Shown: positions 26,010 through 33,480, counted from the first letter of the stretch. The stretch: DNA of 64,000 nt from Aneurinibacillus sp. REN35 (GCF_041379945.2 NZ_JBFTXJ020000019.1:1-64000), one strand, 5' to 3'. Made by a program: numbers and translations. The notes: generated by a model not told the origin, from the letters alone.

Positions 26010-27371
26010 TTATTGTATATTGTACTTTTTTAGTTTCTGATAAAAGGCCTTGCGACTAATCCCCAGCTTTTGAATGGCTTCTGTCCTTGTCCTACTTGTT
26101 TTTAAGACTTCCTCCAGCATTTCTTTCTCCGTGCGTTCAATCACTCCCGCCAGATTTACACTAGAAAAGGCTGTTTTCTCTTTTTCCGCTGTTTCGTTTG
26201 TTTCCTTATTGTTTCCTTCACACACAAATAAAGGAACATCCTCAGGCGTAAGATAGGATTTCGCACAAATGGCAATCATTCTTTCTAGTACATTGCTTAA
26301 CTCCCGTACATTCCCCGGCCAATTGTACCGCTCAAAAATTTCATACACTTCCTGGGTTACCGTGACCTGTTTTTTATATTTGACACGCAAATCATGCAAA
26401 ATATTATGCACGAGAATCGGTATGTCTTGTCTTCTCTCACGTAAAGGGGGAATATGAATCGGTACAATATTCAGTCTATAATAAAGATCTTCGCGGAACT
26501 TCCCTTCCTTGATCAGCTCCTGCAAGTTCCGATTTGTAGCAGCCATGATCCGTACGTCCAATGGGTACGTAACAGTACCGCCCACTTTCATAAACGTCTT
26601 CTCCTGCAGAACACGCAGAATTTTGGCCTGCAAATACAGCGATAACTCGCCAATCTCATCTAAAAATAGCGTACCTCCATTAGCCAGCTCAAACAATCCT
26701 TTTTTTCCGCCTTTGCGGGAGCCGGTAAAGGCACCTTCTTCAAATCCGAATAGTTCACTCTCAAATAACGATTCCGGCAGGGAAGCCATATTAATGGCGA
26801 CAAAGGGCTTGTCCGAGCGAGGGCTTGCATCATGAATTGCACGGGCAAATACTTCCTTACCTACCCCCGTCTCCCCAAACAACAATACCGTTGCTTCGGA
26901 ATCGGCGACCTTCTTGGCAATTCGTACAGACTGCCGCATGGTAGGGGCATGGCTCTCCAACAAAGAGAAAATCCGCTCATGCAGCTGCTCCTCCAACTGT
27001 GTAGAATAGGTCTTATACCGATGCAATTCCTCTTGCAGACCGTAGAATTCACCGATATCCTTCATAATCGCTACCGCGCCGATTAGCTCCCCCTTCTCGA
27101 TCAGCGGGGTAATATTGGCGAAGATATGGACATTCAGCGAATGAAGATAGCTATAGTCGTTGATTAATGGCTGGCCTGTCTTAAGTACCTCCAGAATTCG
27201 CGCCTGCGGCTCAACCTCGCTGAGTTTTCGGTTGATAATCTTATGGGCCGGTACACCAAACTGCACAGAATACGCCGTATTTACGTAAATAATCGTATGA
27301 TCTGTAGAGATAACCAGCACCGCATCATGGAGCGATTCCAGTATGGAAAGCAGATGCTTCTCTAACTCCAT
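26010..27371 (-). CDS. PAS-containing sigma-54-dependent activator
   Basis: About 453 residues. An N-terminal PAS domain (1-110) is followed by an AAA+ domain (about 140-375) with Walker A GETGVGKE, Walker B TLFLDEIGEL and arginine finger region. A C-terminal Fis-type helix-turn-helix (RTEAIQKLGISRKAFYQKLKKY) completes it. The sigma-54 contact loop reads GAFTGS rather than the usual GAFTGA. I start at ATG 27371 behind GGGGGTGAAGG. It is placed directly upstream of a sigma-54 promoter and the short-chain acyl-CoA operon, which it probably activates. Confidence 0.92.
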   Translation of the reverse strand: MELEKHLLSILESLHDAVLVISTDHTIIYVNTAYSVQFGVPAHKIINRKLSEVEPQARILEVLKTGQPLINDYSYLHSLNVHIFANITPLIEKGELIGAVAIMKDIGEFYGLQEELHRYKTYSTQLEEQLHERIFSLLESHAPTMRQSVRIAKKVADSEATVLLFGETGVGKEVFARAIHDASPRSDKPFVAINMASLPESLFESELFGFEEGAFTGSRKGGKKGLFELANGGTLFLDEIGELSLYLQAKILRVLQEKTFMKVGGTVTYPLDVRIMAATNRNLQELIKEGKFREDLYYRLNIVPIHIPPLRERRQDIPILVHNILHDLRVKYKKQVTVTQEVYEIFERYNWPGNVRELSNVLERMIAICAKSYLTPEDVPLFVCEGNNKETNETAEKEKTAFSSVNLAGVIERTEKEMLEEVLKTSRTRTEAIQKLGISRKAFYQKLKKYNIQ

Positions 27372-27430
27372 TTCCTTCACCCCCTTCTTTATTACGATAC
27401 ACATATTTTGAATCGTTTTATATACATATA

Positions 27431-27460
27431 CAAAAAGAGAGCTGCATGCGCAACCCTCTA
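27431..27460 (-). terminator. hairpin between the activator gene and the Cys-rich-tail gene
   Basis: On the minus strand AGAG..TGC pairs with GCA..CTCT and is followed by CTTTTTG. The hairpin lies about 60 bases beyond the start codon end of the activator gene and directly before the 27468 stop, so it should end the Cys-rich-tail transcript. Confidence 0.55.
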
Positions 27461-27467
27461 CTGCTCA

Positions 27468-28487
27468 TTAACTGCTACCACAACCGCCTCCACAGCTGCT
27501 GCCGCAACTGCTGCTACTGCACCCGCTAGTAGATGAGTCACTGCAATCGCGCCCTGAGCTGCCACTGCAGCTTGAGCCGCAAGAAGAGCCCCCAGAAGAG
27601 CTTGCTGCTGCTCTTTTCTGCATCTCCATTCCTAGCAGAAGATCCATCTCCCTCTGAAATGCCATTGGATCGACCAGCGAATATACTACCCCTGCGACCG
27701 CTATTCCCTCCAAATTACCGTACCGTGATTTTTTGCTTTTTTTCCTCAAGTACGAGGCGGATTGGGCTGAAGCCTTCCTGACCCGATCCTGCAGACGCTG
27801 AGCAAGAGCTTTCGTCTGTGCATCCACCGCCTCATGCGCGCGAAGCCATTGTGTACAAATGTCATCTATGCTTCCTTTACTTATCATATGTGCTATCTCC
27901 TGGGGAAGCGGATGACGGAAGAACGGCCCCCAGATATCCCAGCTAGCCGGCTTGATTTCATATAACAGTCCATACTGCACGTCAAAAGCAGCCCGTGCGC
28001 CTGAATCCGGCTTCCGCTCACCATGCGGTTCATGGTGCACCATCTCACCTGCTACGGCAAAGCAAAGCTTTTCATACTCTCTTGTAAAGACCAGCATCTC
28101 ATGCCATATCTCATCCACATCATCGCTATACATTGGCACGGACGTAAACAAGGAGGCCATAATAAAATACCGTTTCCACTCGAATAAAAGCCATTCATAT
28201 TCTTTCTCTGTCCATGCCGGATGCTTCGCCATGATTCTTGCTTTAATCATTTCACCGAATTCGCCGTTCAGCGCTTCGTCTAAACGTTTTGCCAGATCGT
28301 ATAATGGCACGTGTGGCAGCAGGCCTAATCGTTCAGGAACTGGATCATTATAGCTTTTTGGCGTCTTACGAAACGAGAGCTTCATCGAATTCACATGTTT
28401 CTTTTCTTTTTTGGATACACGTTTCTGCATAAGCATAGCGATAAAGGAAATGGAAAGAAAAATAACAGCCAACAAGCTCCAATCCAT
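27468..28487 (-). CDS. Membrane-anchored protein with Cys/Ser/Gly-rich tail
   Basis: About 339 residues. One N-terminal membrane helix (DWSLLAVIFLSISFIAMLM) is followed by a basic stretch and a helical middle containing DDVDEIWHEMLVFTREYEKLC. The C-terminal tail of about 40 residues is almost only Ser, Gly and Cys, with seven cysteines. The WH segment recalls the GRDP-like domain of plant glycine-rich proteins, a weak resemblance. AAAGGAGG precedes ATG 28487. The function is unknown. The tail could bind metal or be crosslinked. Confidence 0.7.
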   Translation of the reverse strand: MDWSLLAVIFLSISFIAMLMQKRVSKKEKKHVNSMKLSFRKTPKSYNDPVPERLGLLPHVPLYDLAKRLDEALNGEFGEMIKARIMAKHPAWTEKEYEWLLFEWKRYFIMASLFTSVPMYSDDVDEIWHEMLVFTREYEKLCFAVAGEMVHHEPHGERKPDSGARAAFDVQYGLLYEIKPASWDIWGPFFRHPLPQEIAHMISKGSIDDICTQWLRAHEAVDAQTKALAQRLQDRVRKASAQSASYLRKKSKKSRYGNLEGIAVAGVVYSLVDPMAFQREMDLLLGMEMQKRAAASSSGGSSCGSSCSGSSGRDCSDSSTSGCSSSSCGSSCGGGCGSS

Positions 28488-28611
28488 ATAACTTGCCTCC
28501 TTTGCTAAACAATAAATACCAGTATATTTACTTATACGGTACAAAAGAAGAAAAGTAACAAAAACGGAAAATTTTGAATTGAAATTCTATTAATTTCTTG
28601 AAAGTTTTCGC

Positions 28612-28640
28612 TAGACCGAACTCCTTGTACTCACTATAAT
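28612..28640 (+). promoter_or_regulatory. promoter of the 31-residue membrane peptide
   Basis: A perfect TATAAT lies 17 bases after TAGACC. It precedes a short open frame and a strong terminator, so the three form a closed unit. Confidence 0.55.
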
Positions 28641-28678
28641 AAATAGTGCAAATGATTGAGTAAGGCAGGGAAGCATAG

Positions 28679-28774
28679 ATGGAGCGATTAAAGTCGGCAC
28701 TCACACTCTTTATGACGATGATGCTGGTTGTATCTGTATATATCATCATCTGTCTTGGAATTGCCCAGATTTAA
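28679..28774 (+). CDS. 31-residue single-span membrane peptide
   Basis: The peptide begins MERLKSALTLFMTMMLVV and continues as one hydrophobic helix to GIAQI. A basic N terminus would stay in the cytoplasm. An AGGGAAG sequence lies six bases before the ATG. A TATAAT promoter is 38 bases upstream and a perfect intrinsic terminator begins 11 bases after the stop. It is not similar to any named peptide that I recognise. Confidence 0.6.
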   Translation: MERLKSALTLFMTMMLVVSVYIIICLGIAQI

Positions 28775-28784
28775 TTCCAGACGC

Positions 28785-28827
28785 AAACAGAGGTAGCTCC
28801 TACGGAGGCGCTACCTCTGTTTTTTTA
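28785..28827 (+). terminator. terminator of the small membrane peptide unit
   Basis: AAACAGAGGTAGC and GCTACCTCTGTTT form a perfect 13-bp stem followed by seven T residues on the plus strand. The minus strand has no T-tract, so it belongs to the plus-strand unit. Confidence 0.95.
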
Positions 28828-28841
28828 TAAGAATCGGTACA

Positions 28842-29684
28842 TTAATTCAGCGGTGTAGGCTGCTCCCACTCATCTGATATATGTTCAAGCTTCTCTAAGA
28901 TACGACGCTTACGATACAGCATCATACCTGCTTCAGCTACATCTTCTACCGTAGATTTATTCAAATATGCACCAAAAATAATACCTGCTACCGGAACAAG
29001 CTGAAACAGCTTCTTCCATCCAAAGTTATCCCGATATGCCATGACAACCTCGCGCCATCCCTGCAACTGCGAAATTGTCTGGACACCTCGTTTTCCTGCT
29101 TCGTAATCAAACAATTCATCTATAATCGCCTGTTTGCCAACAATATCAGAAGATGCAAATTGCAGGCACTTTACAACAAACAACCGCTCATCCCGCTGCT
29201 TTGGATCATAGCCATACGCAATCGCGATCTCCTGCAATACTTTCAATGATAAACCAAGCAGAGCCGGAATATCCACCGCCAGCGTAAAAATTCCACCGAT
29301 TCCTGTTGTTGCGCCCTGGAAGGTGGCAATTTTCGCCCGGGAACCGCGAAGTTCTTCTGCAACCCGGTTCATATCTTGAAGCGAACGCTGCGCTACATCC
29401 TCTACTCGCAGCGGCTCTACAGCAGCATCCTTCTCTTCTGTATGCATCGGAAATCTTCGCAGCACTTCCTGCTCGCTAATCAAGTACCTGCCGCCTGTCT
29501 GAATGTAGTTTCCAACTTCATCAAGTGCCTGGCCCACTTTCTCATGCACGAAGGAAGGAGTAACTCGATCAAGCAATTTGAATGGAATACGGCCTAACTT
29601 CTCCCAAAACCATAAATCTTTCTGTTCTTTTTCCCATTTTTTAATTTTTTCTAGTTCGATAAGTAGATCGCCGCGTGTTTCCAT
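28842..29684 (-). CDS. EcsC family protein
   Basis: 280 residues matching EcsC in length and pattern: an N-terminal WFWEKLGRIPFKLLDRVTP segment, a central GATTGIGGIFTLAVDIPALLGLSLKVLQEIAIAYGYD, and LVPVAGIIFGAYLNKSTVEDVAE near the end. In B. subtilis, EcsC is encoded with an ABC exporter affecting secretion and competence. Here no such transporter is nearby. It follows the kinase-like gene by 19 bases, so the two are probably one operon under the riboswitch at 30536-30640. Confidence 0.88.
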   Translation of the reverse strand: METRGDLLIELEKIKKWEKEQKDLWFWEKLGRIPFKLLDRVTPSFVHEKVGQALDEVGNYIQTGGRYLISEQEVLRRFPMHTEEKDAAVEPLRVEDVAQRSLQDMNRVAEELRGSRAKIATFQGATTGIGGIFTLAVDIPALLGLSLKVLQEIAIAYGYDPKQRDERLFVVKCLQFASSDIVGKQAIIDELFDYEAGKRGVQTISQLQGWREVVMAYRDNFGWKKLFQLVPVAGIIFGAYLNKSTVEDVAEAGMMLYRKRRILEKLEHISDEWEQPTPLN

Positions 29685-29703
29685 ACATTCACCTCATTGC
29701 TTT

Positions 29704-30393
29704 TTATATGGATGCATTCTTTTCTTTGCCTCTAAATAACACACGAAACAAAGAAGCACCGAATCGTTTGACAGAAAAACCAGGCCCTTGCTGTTTCCTA
29801 TACCTCTTTTTTACAAATTCAATCACCTGTCTGGGAATTTTTTTGCGGGCAATGAAACGGTAAAATAATCGATAGCCCTCTTTCAAATGTTCCCAGCGTT
29901 GATCATTGCCTTCCCGCATATACTCCGATACATCAATCAGCCGTATATTCCCATCCTGCAAAATGATGTTCTTCAGATGAATATCCCGTGGATTTAATCC
30001 TTGCTGCCGCGCATACTGAATGGCCTCGTCCACTTGATGAAGCGCACGTCTTGGGATATAAATTCCTTGCAGCAAACAATCATACAGATTGGTTCCTCGT
30101 TCATAGCTTAATACGATAAAATTCGAACCTTCTCCATAAAAGAAAGGAAAATAGGGATTTTCTCCAAGCATTCGATATACCTGCTCTTCATCCCGCAGTT
30201 TGTTTTCTCTACCAGTCGCGTACACTTTAAACGCATAAGATTGATGTGCTCTGTGAACAAAGACAGCCGCATCGGTTCCCCGCCCCAGACATTCCATCTC
30301 TTCCGGTACGTGTGCAATCTGTACGAGCTCATTCTCACCGACTGCTGTGACTTTGATCAGTTCAATGAGCGGTACTACCTGTTTCCAAGTCAT
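29704..30393 (-). CDS. Protein-kinase-fold protein (YrzF-like)
   Basis: About 229 residues with a reduced eukaryote-like kinase fold: LGRGTDAAVFVH (nucleotide loop), YAFKVYA (invariant lysine), the catalytic loop NPRDIHLKNIIL with Asp and Asn, and LIDVSEY in place of DFG. The activation segment is very short. I start at ATG 30393, nine bases after AAAGG. It is the first gene after a manganese-type riboswitch with terminator. The substrate is unknown. Confidence 0.75.
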   Translation of the reverse strand: MTWKQVVPLIELIKVTAVGENELVQIAHVPEEMECLGRGTDAAVFVHRAHQSYAFKVYATGRENKLRDEEQVYRMLGENPYFPFFYGEGSNFIVLSYERGTNLYDCLLQGIYIPRRALHQVDEAIQYARQQGLNPRDIHLKNIILQDGNIRLIDVSEYMREGNDQRWEHLKEGYRLFYRFIARKKIPRQVIEFVKKRYRKQQGPGFSVKRFGASLFRVLFRGKEKNASI

Positions 30394-30475
30394 AGCCCAC
30401 AACCTTTCTTACAGTATTTTATACATCAAGCGCGTTCCTCTTCTTTGTTTTCCATAATTATCCTGTATCATTCAT

Positions 30476-30526
30476 AAAAAAGACCTTCACATACTTCCAG
30501 AAAAACTGAAAGGACGCGAAGGTCTT
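30476..30526 (-). terminator. terminator controlled by the upstream riboswitch
   Basis: On the minus strand AAGACCTTC and GAAGGTCTT form the base of a long hairpin with an inner stem (CTTTCAG/CTGGAAG), followed by CTTTTTTATG. It lies between the riboswitch aptamer and the start of the kinase-like gene, as expected for attenuation. Confidence 0.88.
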
Positions 30527-30535
30527 GCTTACCCT

Positions 30536-30640
30536 GTATATAGCAATGGGCTCAGCACACCGAGCGGATACGCTCCGCTGTATTGACGATGTGCCGACCG
30601 GATTCATATCCGGTAGCTACTCCCCTTATATGAGTAACAG
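30536..30640 (-). promoter_or_regulatory. yybP-ykoY type (manganese) riboswitch
   Basis: The minus strand carries the class marks in order: AAGGGGAGTAGC, a hairpin TACCGGA...TCCGGT, then CGGCACATCGTCAATACA, a hairpin GCGGA...TCCGC, and GGTGTGCTGAGCCC. GGGGAGTAG and CGTCA are the two loops that meet around Mn(II) in this class. An intrinsic terminator follows 10 bases later. Members normally switch transcription on when Mn(II) is high. A TATAAT box on the minus strand at 30661-30666 is the likely -10. The controlled gene here is a kinase-like protein. Confidence 0.8.
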
Positions 30641-30857
30641 TATATATTTACACCTATGATATTATATTAACCTTCTTTCCGTAAAATGAAAAGTCCATAC
30701 ATAAAAAAACATATTCTTTGGCCGAAGGGCCGATTCCTCCCTCCGTCCCAAGACGTAGCAAAGATCAAACGGGCGCCCGTTATGGGCATAACGTCACTCA
30801 GGATATGATAAAGACAAGAACAGAACACGCCAAGTTAACAAGAAGGGAGGCTTACAT
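30641..30857. other. intergenic region between riboswitch and the pspA unit
   Basis: Divergent control region. On the plus-strand side are a perfect GGGCGCCC palindrome (30771-30778) and GTTATG-GG-CATAAC (30779-30792). A TATGAT box follows near 30800. I see no coding sequence. Confidence 0.45.
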
Positions 30858-31151
30858 ATGCGAAAGAAAGGTTCCTACCTCTTCGGTATGGGAATGGTGG
30901 GTATCGGCACAATTATGCTGCTTGGTATCCTGAACCTGGGAGTGCTTATTCCGATTTTTATCGCCGGATTTTTCATCTATTTCGGCTGGAGTATGATTAA
31001 GAAGGCAAAAGGAGAAGAGCCCTCGCGGCCAATGGTTGATCCTCTGCACGATATGATGCCACACCATCCTTACGGAAATAAAAAAGTATATCCTGCTGAT
31101 GAACTTGATTTATGGGAAAAGGAAATGAAACAAGGAGGGACAAGCCAATGA
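30858..31151 (+). CDS. Small membrane protein, LiaI-like, upstream of PspA
   Basis: 97 residues. Two close membrane segments (YLFGMGMVGIGTIMLLGIL and VLIPIFIAGFFIYFGWSMI) are followed by a charged cytoplasmic tail with a His/Pro-rich patch. AAGGGAGG precedes the ATG. The stop overlaps the start of pspA (ATGA). LiaI in B. subtilis is a small membrane anchor for the PspA homologue LiaH. The gene pairing suggests the same role. Confidence 0.7.
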   Translation: MRKKGSYLFGMGMVGIGTIMLLGILNLGVLIPIFIAGFFIYFGWSMIKKAKGEEPSRPMVDPLHDMMPHHPYGNKKVYPADELDLWEKEMKQGGTSQ

Positions 31152-31810
31152 GCCTGTTCAAACGCGTACGAGATATTACGGTAGCAACGATGCATCAGAT
31201 GTTAGACCACGTAGAAGATCCAGTGGCTATGCTTAATCAGTATATGCGTGAGATGGAGAATGAGATCTCCCAGGCAGAGCTTGCCATCGCACGTCAAATT
31301 GCGGTTGAAAAGAAATGGAAAATGATGCTTGAGGAAACACAAGCACGCATCGAAAAACGCGAGCGCCAGGCACGGCTCGCCATAGAAGCAGGAGATGAGA
31401 TGATCGCCCGGCGCGCACTAGAGGACAAGCTTCTCTGTGCAGGAAAAGTGGAAGAGTATCGCGTTCAATATGAGACGTCACATAAGCAAACCCATATGCT
31501 GCGAGAACAGCTCCAAGAACTCAAGGATACGTTCTATGAGATGCGTAACAAGAAAGCCATTCTACTCTCCCGTGCCAATGCTGCACGTACCAGCAAGCAG
31601 ATGAACCAAACGCTGTATTCTATCAACACAGAAAATGCAGCACGAGGTTTCAGCCGCATTGAAGAGCGAGTCATGATGATGGAATCGGAAGCGGAAACCT
31701 TACGGCATATGCGCCCCTATCACCTATCATTAGACGAGCAGGTTAAGAATGAAGAACGCAGCGCGCAGGTAGAAGCAGCCTTAGAACAGTTGAAAGCAGA
31801 AAAACAGTAA
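31148..31810 (+). CDS. PspA/IM30 (LiaH-like) membrane stress protein
   Basis: About 220 residues, almost entirely coiled coil, with the N-terminal amphipathic helix MSLFKRVRDITVATMHQML and the family block EDPVAMLNQYMREMENEI. PspA proteins form large rings that coat damaged membranes. I start at ATG 31148, which overlaps the previous stop. GGAGGGAC lies upstream. No LiaRS-type regulators lie beside it. Confidence 0.9.
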   Translation: MSLFKRVRDITVATMHQMLDHVEDPVAMLNQYMREMENEISQAELAIARQIAVEKKWKMMLEETQARIEKRERQARLAIEAGDEMIARRALEDKLLCAGKVEEYRVQYETSHKQTHMLREQLQELKDTFYEMRNKKAILLSRANAARTSKQMNQTLYSINTENAARGFSRIEERVMMMESEAETLRHMRPYHLSLDEQVKNEERSAQVEAALEQLKAEKQ

Positions 31811-31829
31811 TCCGGCTTATGCAGCCATA

Positions 31830-31866
31830 AAAAAGACTGCCGTGAAAATGTCACGACAGTCTTTCT
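31830..31866. terminator. bidirectional terminator between pspA and hup
   Basis: AAAGACTGCCGTGA pairs with TCACGACAGTCTTT around a 5-base loop. A/T tracts flank both sides, so it can end both converging transcripts. Confidence 0.92.
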
Positions 31867-31875
31867 GCATGTCTC

Positions 31876-32154
31876 TTATCGTCCGTTTACAGCATCTTTC
31901 AATGCTTTACCAGGAGAGAATGCAGGTACCTTTGTTGCAGCAATCTCAATTTCTTCTCCCGTTTGCGGATTACGGCCTTTACGTGCCGCACGCTCACGGC
32001 TCTCAAAGTTTCCGAAACCGATCAATTGTACTTTTTCACCGGATTTCAGTGCGCCTGAAATCGACTCAAGAATTGCATCAACAGCTTGTGATGCTTGCTT
32101 CTTCGTCATTTCTGTTGATTCAGCTACCTTTTCAATCAGCTCTGTCTTATTCAT
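31876..32154 (-). CDS. hup: DNA-binding protein HU
   Basis: A 92-residue HU/IHF family protein: [45 protein letters not shown] in the DNA-binding arm, and [15 protein letters not shown] at the end. It compacts DNA and is usually essential in Bacillus (Hbs). AAAGGAGG lies before the ATG. The promoter and cre-like site upstream are listed separately. Confidence 0.96.
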   Translation of the reverse strand: MNKTELIEKVAESTEMTKKQASQAVDAILESISGALKSGEKVQLIGFGNFESRERAARKGRNPQTGEEIEIAATKVPAFSPGKALKDAVNGR

Positions 32155-32281
32155 ATGTATCCTCCTTTAATTTCAATAGAGTCTCTTATTATATACCCAT
32201 TCTTCCAAAATACTAGCCTGTTTAAACATTGTTACGAAAAACAAATAGAAATTCTTATGTTTTTGCTGCAAAGGATGCGGT

Positions 32282-32295
32282 TGTAAGCGCTTTTT
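32282..32295. promoter_or_regulatory. cre-like site (catabolite control)
   Basis: TGTAAGCGCTTTTT agrees with 13 of 14 positions of the Bacillus cre consensus TGWAAGCGYTWNCW. It lies about 14 bases after the -10 box of the hup promoter, a position where CcpA would repress. Confidence 0.45.
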
Positions 32296-32308
32296 CTGCT
32301 CTTCTATC

Positions 32309-32337
32309 ATCATACTTGCCAAGCTAGGGAATGACAA
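32309..32337 (-). promoter_or_regulatory. sigma-A promoter of hup
   Basis: On the minus strand TTGTCA is followed after exactly 17 bases by TATGAT. It reads toward hup with a leader of about 150 bases. Confidence 0.65.
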
Positions 32338-32456
32338 TCCTATTTTTAAAAAATAAGGAGAACAGATGCAAGGAAGTACTATACTGCCCATATTTTCATA
32401 TTTTCCGTTCACGGTCAACCCCGGACCATAGCGCCAACATATAGCCTCATGCCAGA

Positions 32457-32996
32457 TTACTCAGTAGGCTCCGGAATGACAATGGTCGCAATATTCCTCT
32501 GTCTGCGCTCCTTGCTCGGTCTTTTGTCCAATGCTCTCTTATATACAGCCACCAACTCTTGCTTAAATTCTGTAAATTCCTCATCTGTCAAATGCATAGC
32601 AGCATGTCGATACATCACTCCATCTCCTAGCATGTCAAAGGAATCCTGAGCCAGATACCGGCCATAGTCTCCCATCAGCACAGCAAGAAACGTAGTGAAA
32701 TATCGCATATGATCATCCACTGTAGCCGTGCTCATGTCCTCGGATGTAAGGTTCGCACCCTGCTCCTCTAATGCATAGACCTTCTCTACTGCTCCACGAA
32801 TTTGCCGCTGTTCTACAACGGTCAAAACCCCTCCTGTAAGCAGCTTGTTAAGATGGCGATAAAGCGTAGCCTGCGGCACATCAGGCAGCTTTTCTGCCAT
32901 CTGTTGTACGGTCATGGACTCACGGGCAGCGATCGTCTGTATGATGCGCATACGTACCGGATGAAGAAGCAAGTCGGCCTTCGCGTCTTTTTTCAT
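32457..32996 (-). CDS. Winged-helix (ArsR-like) transcriptional regulator
   Basis: About 179 residues. The N-terminal winged helix reads LLLHPVRMRIIQTIAARESMTVQQMAEKLPDVPQATLYRHLNKL. The remaining helical part is probably for ligand binding or dimerisation. I start at ATG 32996 (MKKDAKADLL), close behind GGAGG. The frame extends 12 codons further. The target is unknown. The 78-residue gene at 33162 lies divergently next to it. Confidence 0.85.
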   Translation of the reverse strand: MKKDAKADLLLHPVRMRIIQTIAARESMTVQQMAEKLPDVPQATLYRHLNKLLTGGVLTVVEQRQIRGAVEKVYALEEQGANLTSEDMSTATVDDHMRYFTTFLAVLMGDYGRYLAQDSFDMLGDGVMYRHAAMHLTDEEFTEFKQELVAVYKRALDKRPSKERRQRNIATIVIPEPTE

Positions 32997-33161
32997 GCAG
33001 CCTCCATCCTCCGTTATCATTTTTAATAGCAATAATAATTATGTTCACTCCTTCTGTCAACGTATTTTGCAGAAATACAAGAGGAAGGAATGTCAGGACA
33101 AGCCCGGTTTTCATACACTGTCAAAGAATAAAGGAACCATAAAGGAAAGAGGGCGACGGAC

Positions 33162-33398
33162 ATGGCAAAAGCAAGCAAAAAACCGGCAAATAAAAAGCCA
33201 GCAAGCAAAAGCAAATACGGACAAATGTCTACAGAGGAGAAAAACCGTTTTAATATGAAGGTCGTGACGGTGGATAAATGCATCGTGTGCAAACAACAGT
33301 GCGAGCGTGGGCTCGCTTATATTGATAAAATGGCACAGCCAGGTACCATAGGCTATGGTGTTCCCTGCATCCTAACAAAAGGGAAAGGATACAAGTAG
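33162..33398 (+). CDS. Small basic protein with cysteine cluster, unknown
   Basis: 78 residues. The first 25 are lysine/alanine/proline-rich and disordered (KASKKPANKKPASKSK). The rest holds CIVCKQQC and one later Cys (VPCILTKGKGYK), a possible zinc site. AAAGAGGG lies upstream of the ATG. I recognise no family, though the mix of a basic tail and a Cys knuckle suggests nucleic-acid binding. Confidence 0.6.
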   Translation: MAKASKKPANKKPASKSKYGQMSTEEKNRFNMKVVTVDKCIVCKQQCERGLAYIDKMAQPGTIGYGVPCILTKGKGYK

Positions 33399-33425
33399 CT
33401 TGCGTGTCTACGTACGCCTTCCAAC

Positions 33426-33468
33426 TTCCGATAAAGCGCTCTTGTCTAGATAGGACACTTTATCGGAA
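33426..33468. terminator. inverted repeat after the cobalamin cluster
   Basis: TTCCGATAAAG and CTTTATCGGAA are perfectly complementary over 11 bases with a 21-base loop. There is no T-tract on either side, so it may be a weak terminator or an RNA-stabilising hairpin between the converging 78-residue gene and cobA-hemD. Confidence 0.45.
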
Positions 33469-33480
33469 AGGCAGGCGGTG

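Larger units (their letters stand above)
32155..32456. other. upstream region of hup
   Basis: About 300 bases between the hup start and the next minus-strand gene. It contains a good sigma-A promoter and a cre-like site, both listed. A further TTGACC box lies near 32415 and a TATATAAT stretch near 32195, which may be additional promoters. No coding sequence was seen. Confidence 0.45.

Noticed and set aside
28528-28749. 73-codon minus-strand frame
   Set aside because: It overlaps the promoter and coding part of the better-supported 31-residue plus-strand unit and has no ribosome-binding site.
30415-30465. Nine-codon mini frame (MENKEEERA) in the leader of the kinase-like gene
   Set aside because: The ribosome-binding site is poor and the composition is unremarkable. 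The riboswitch already explains the leader.
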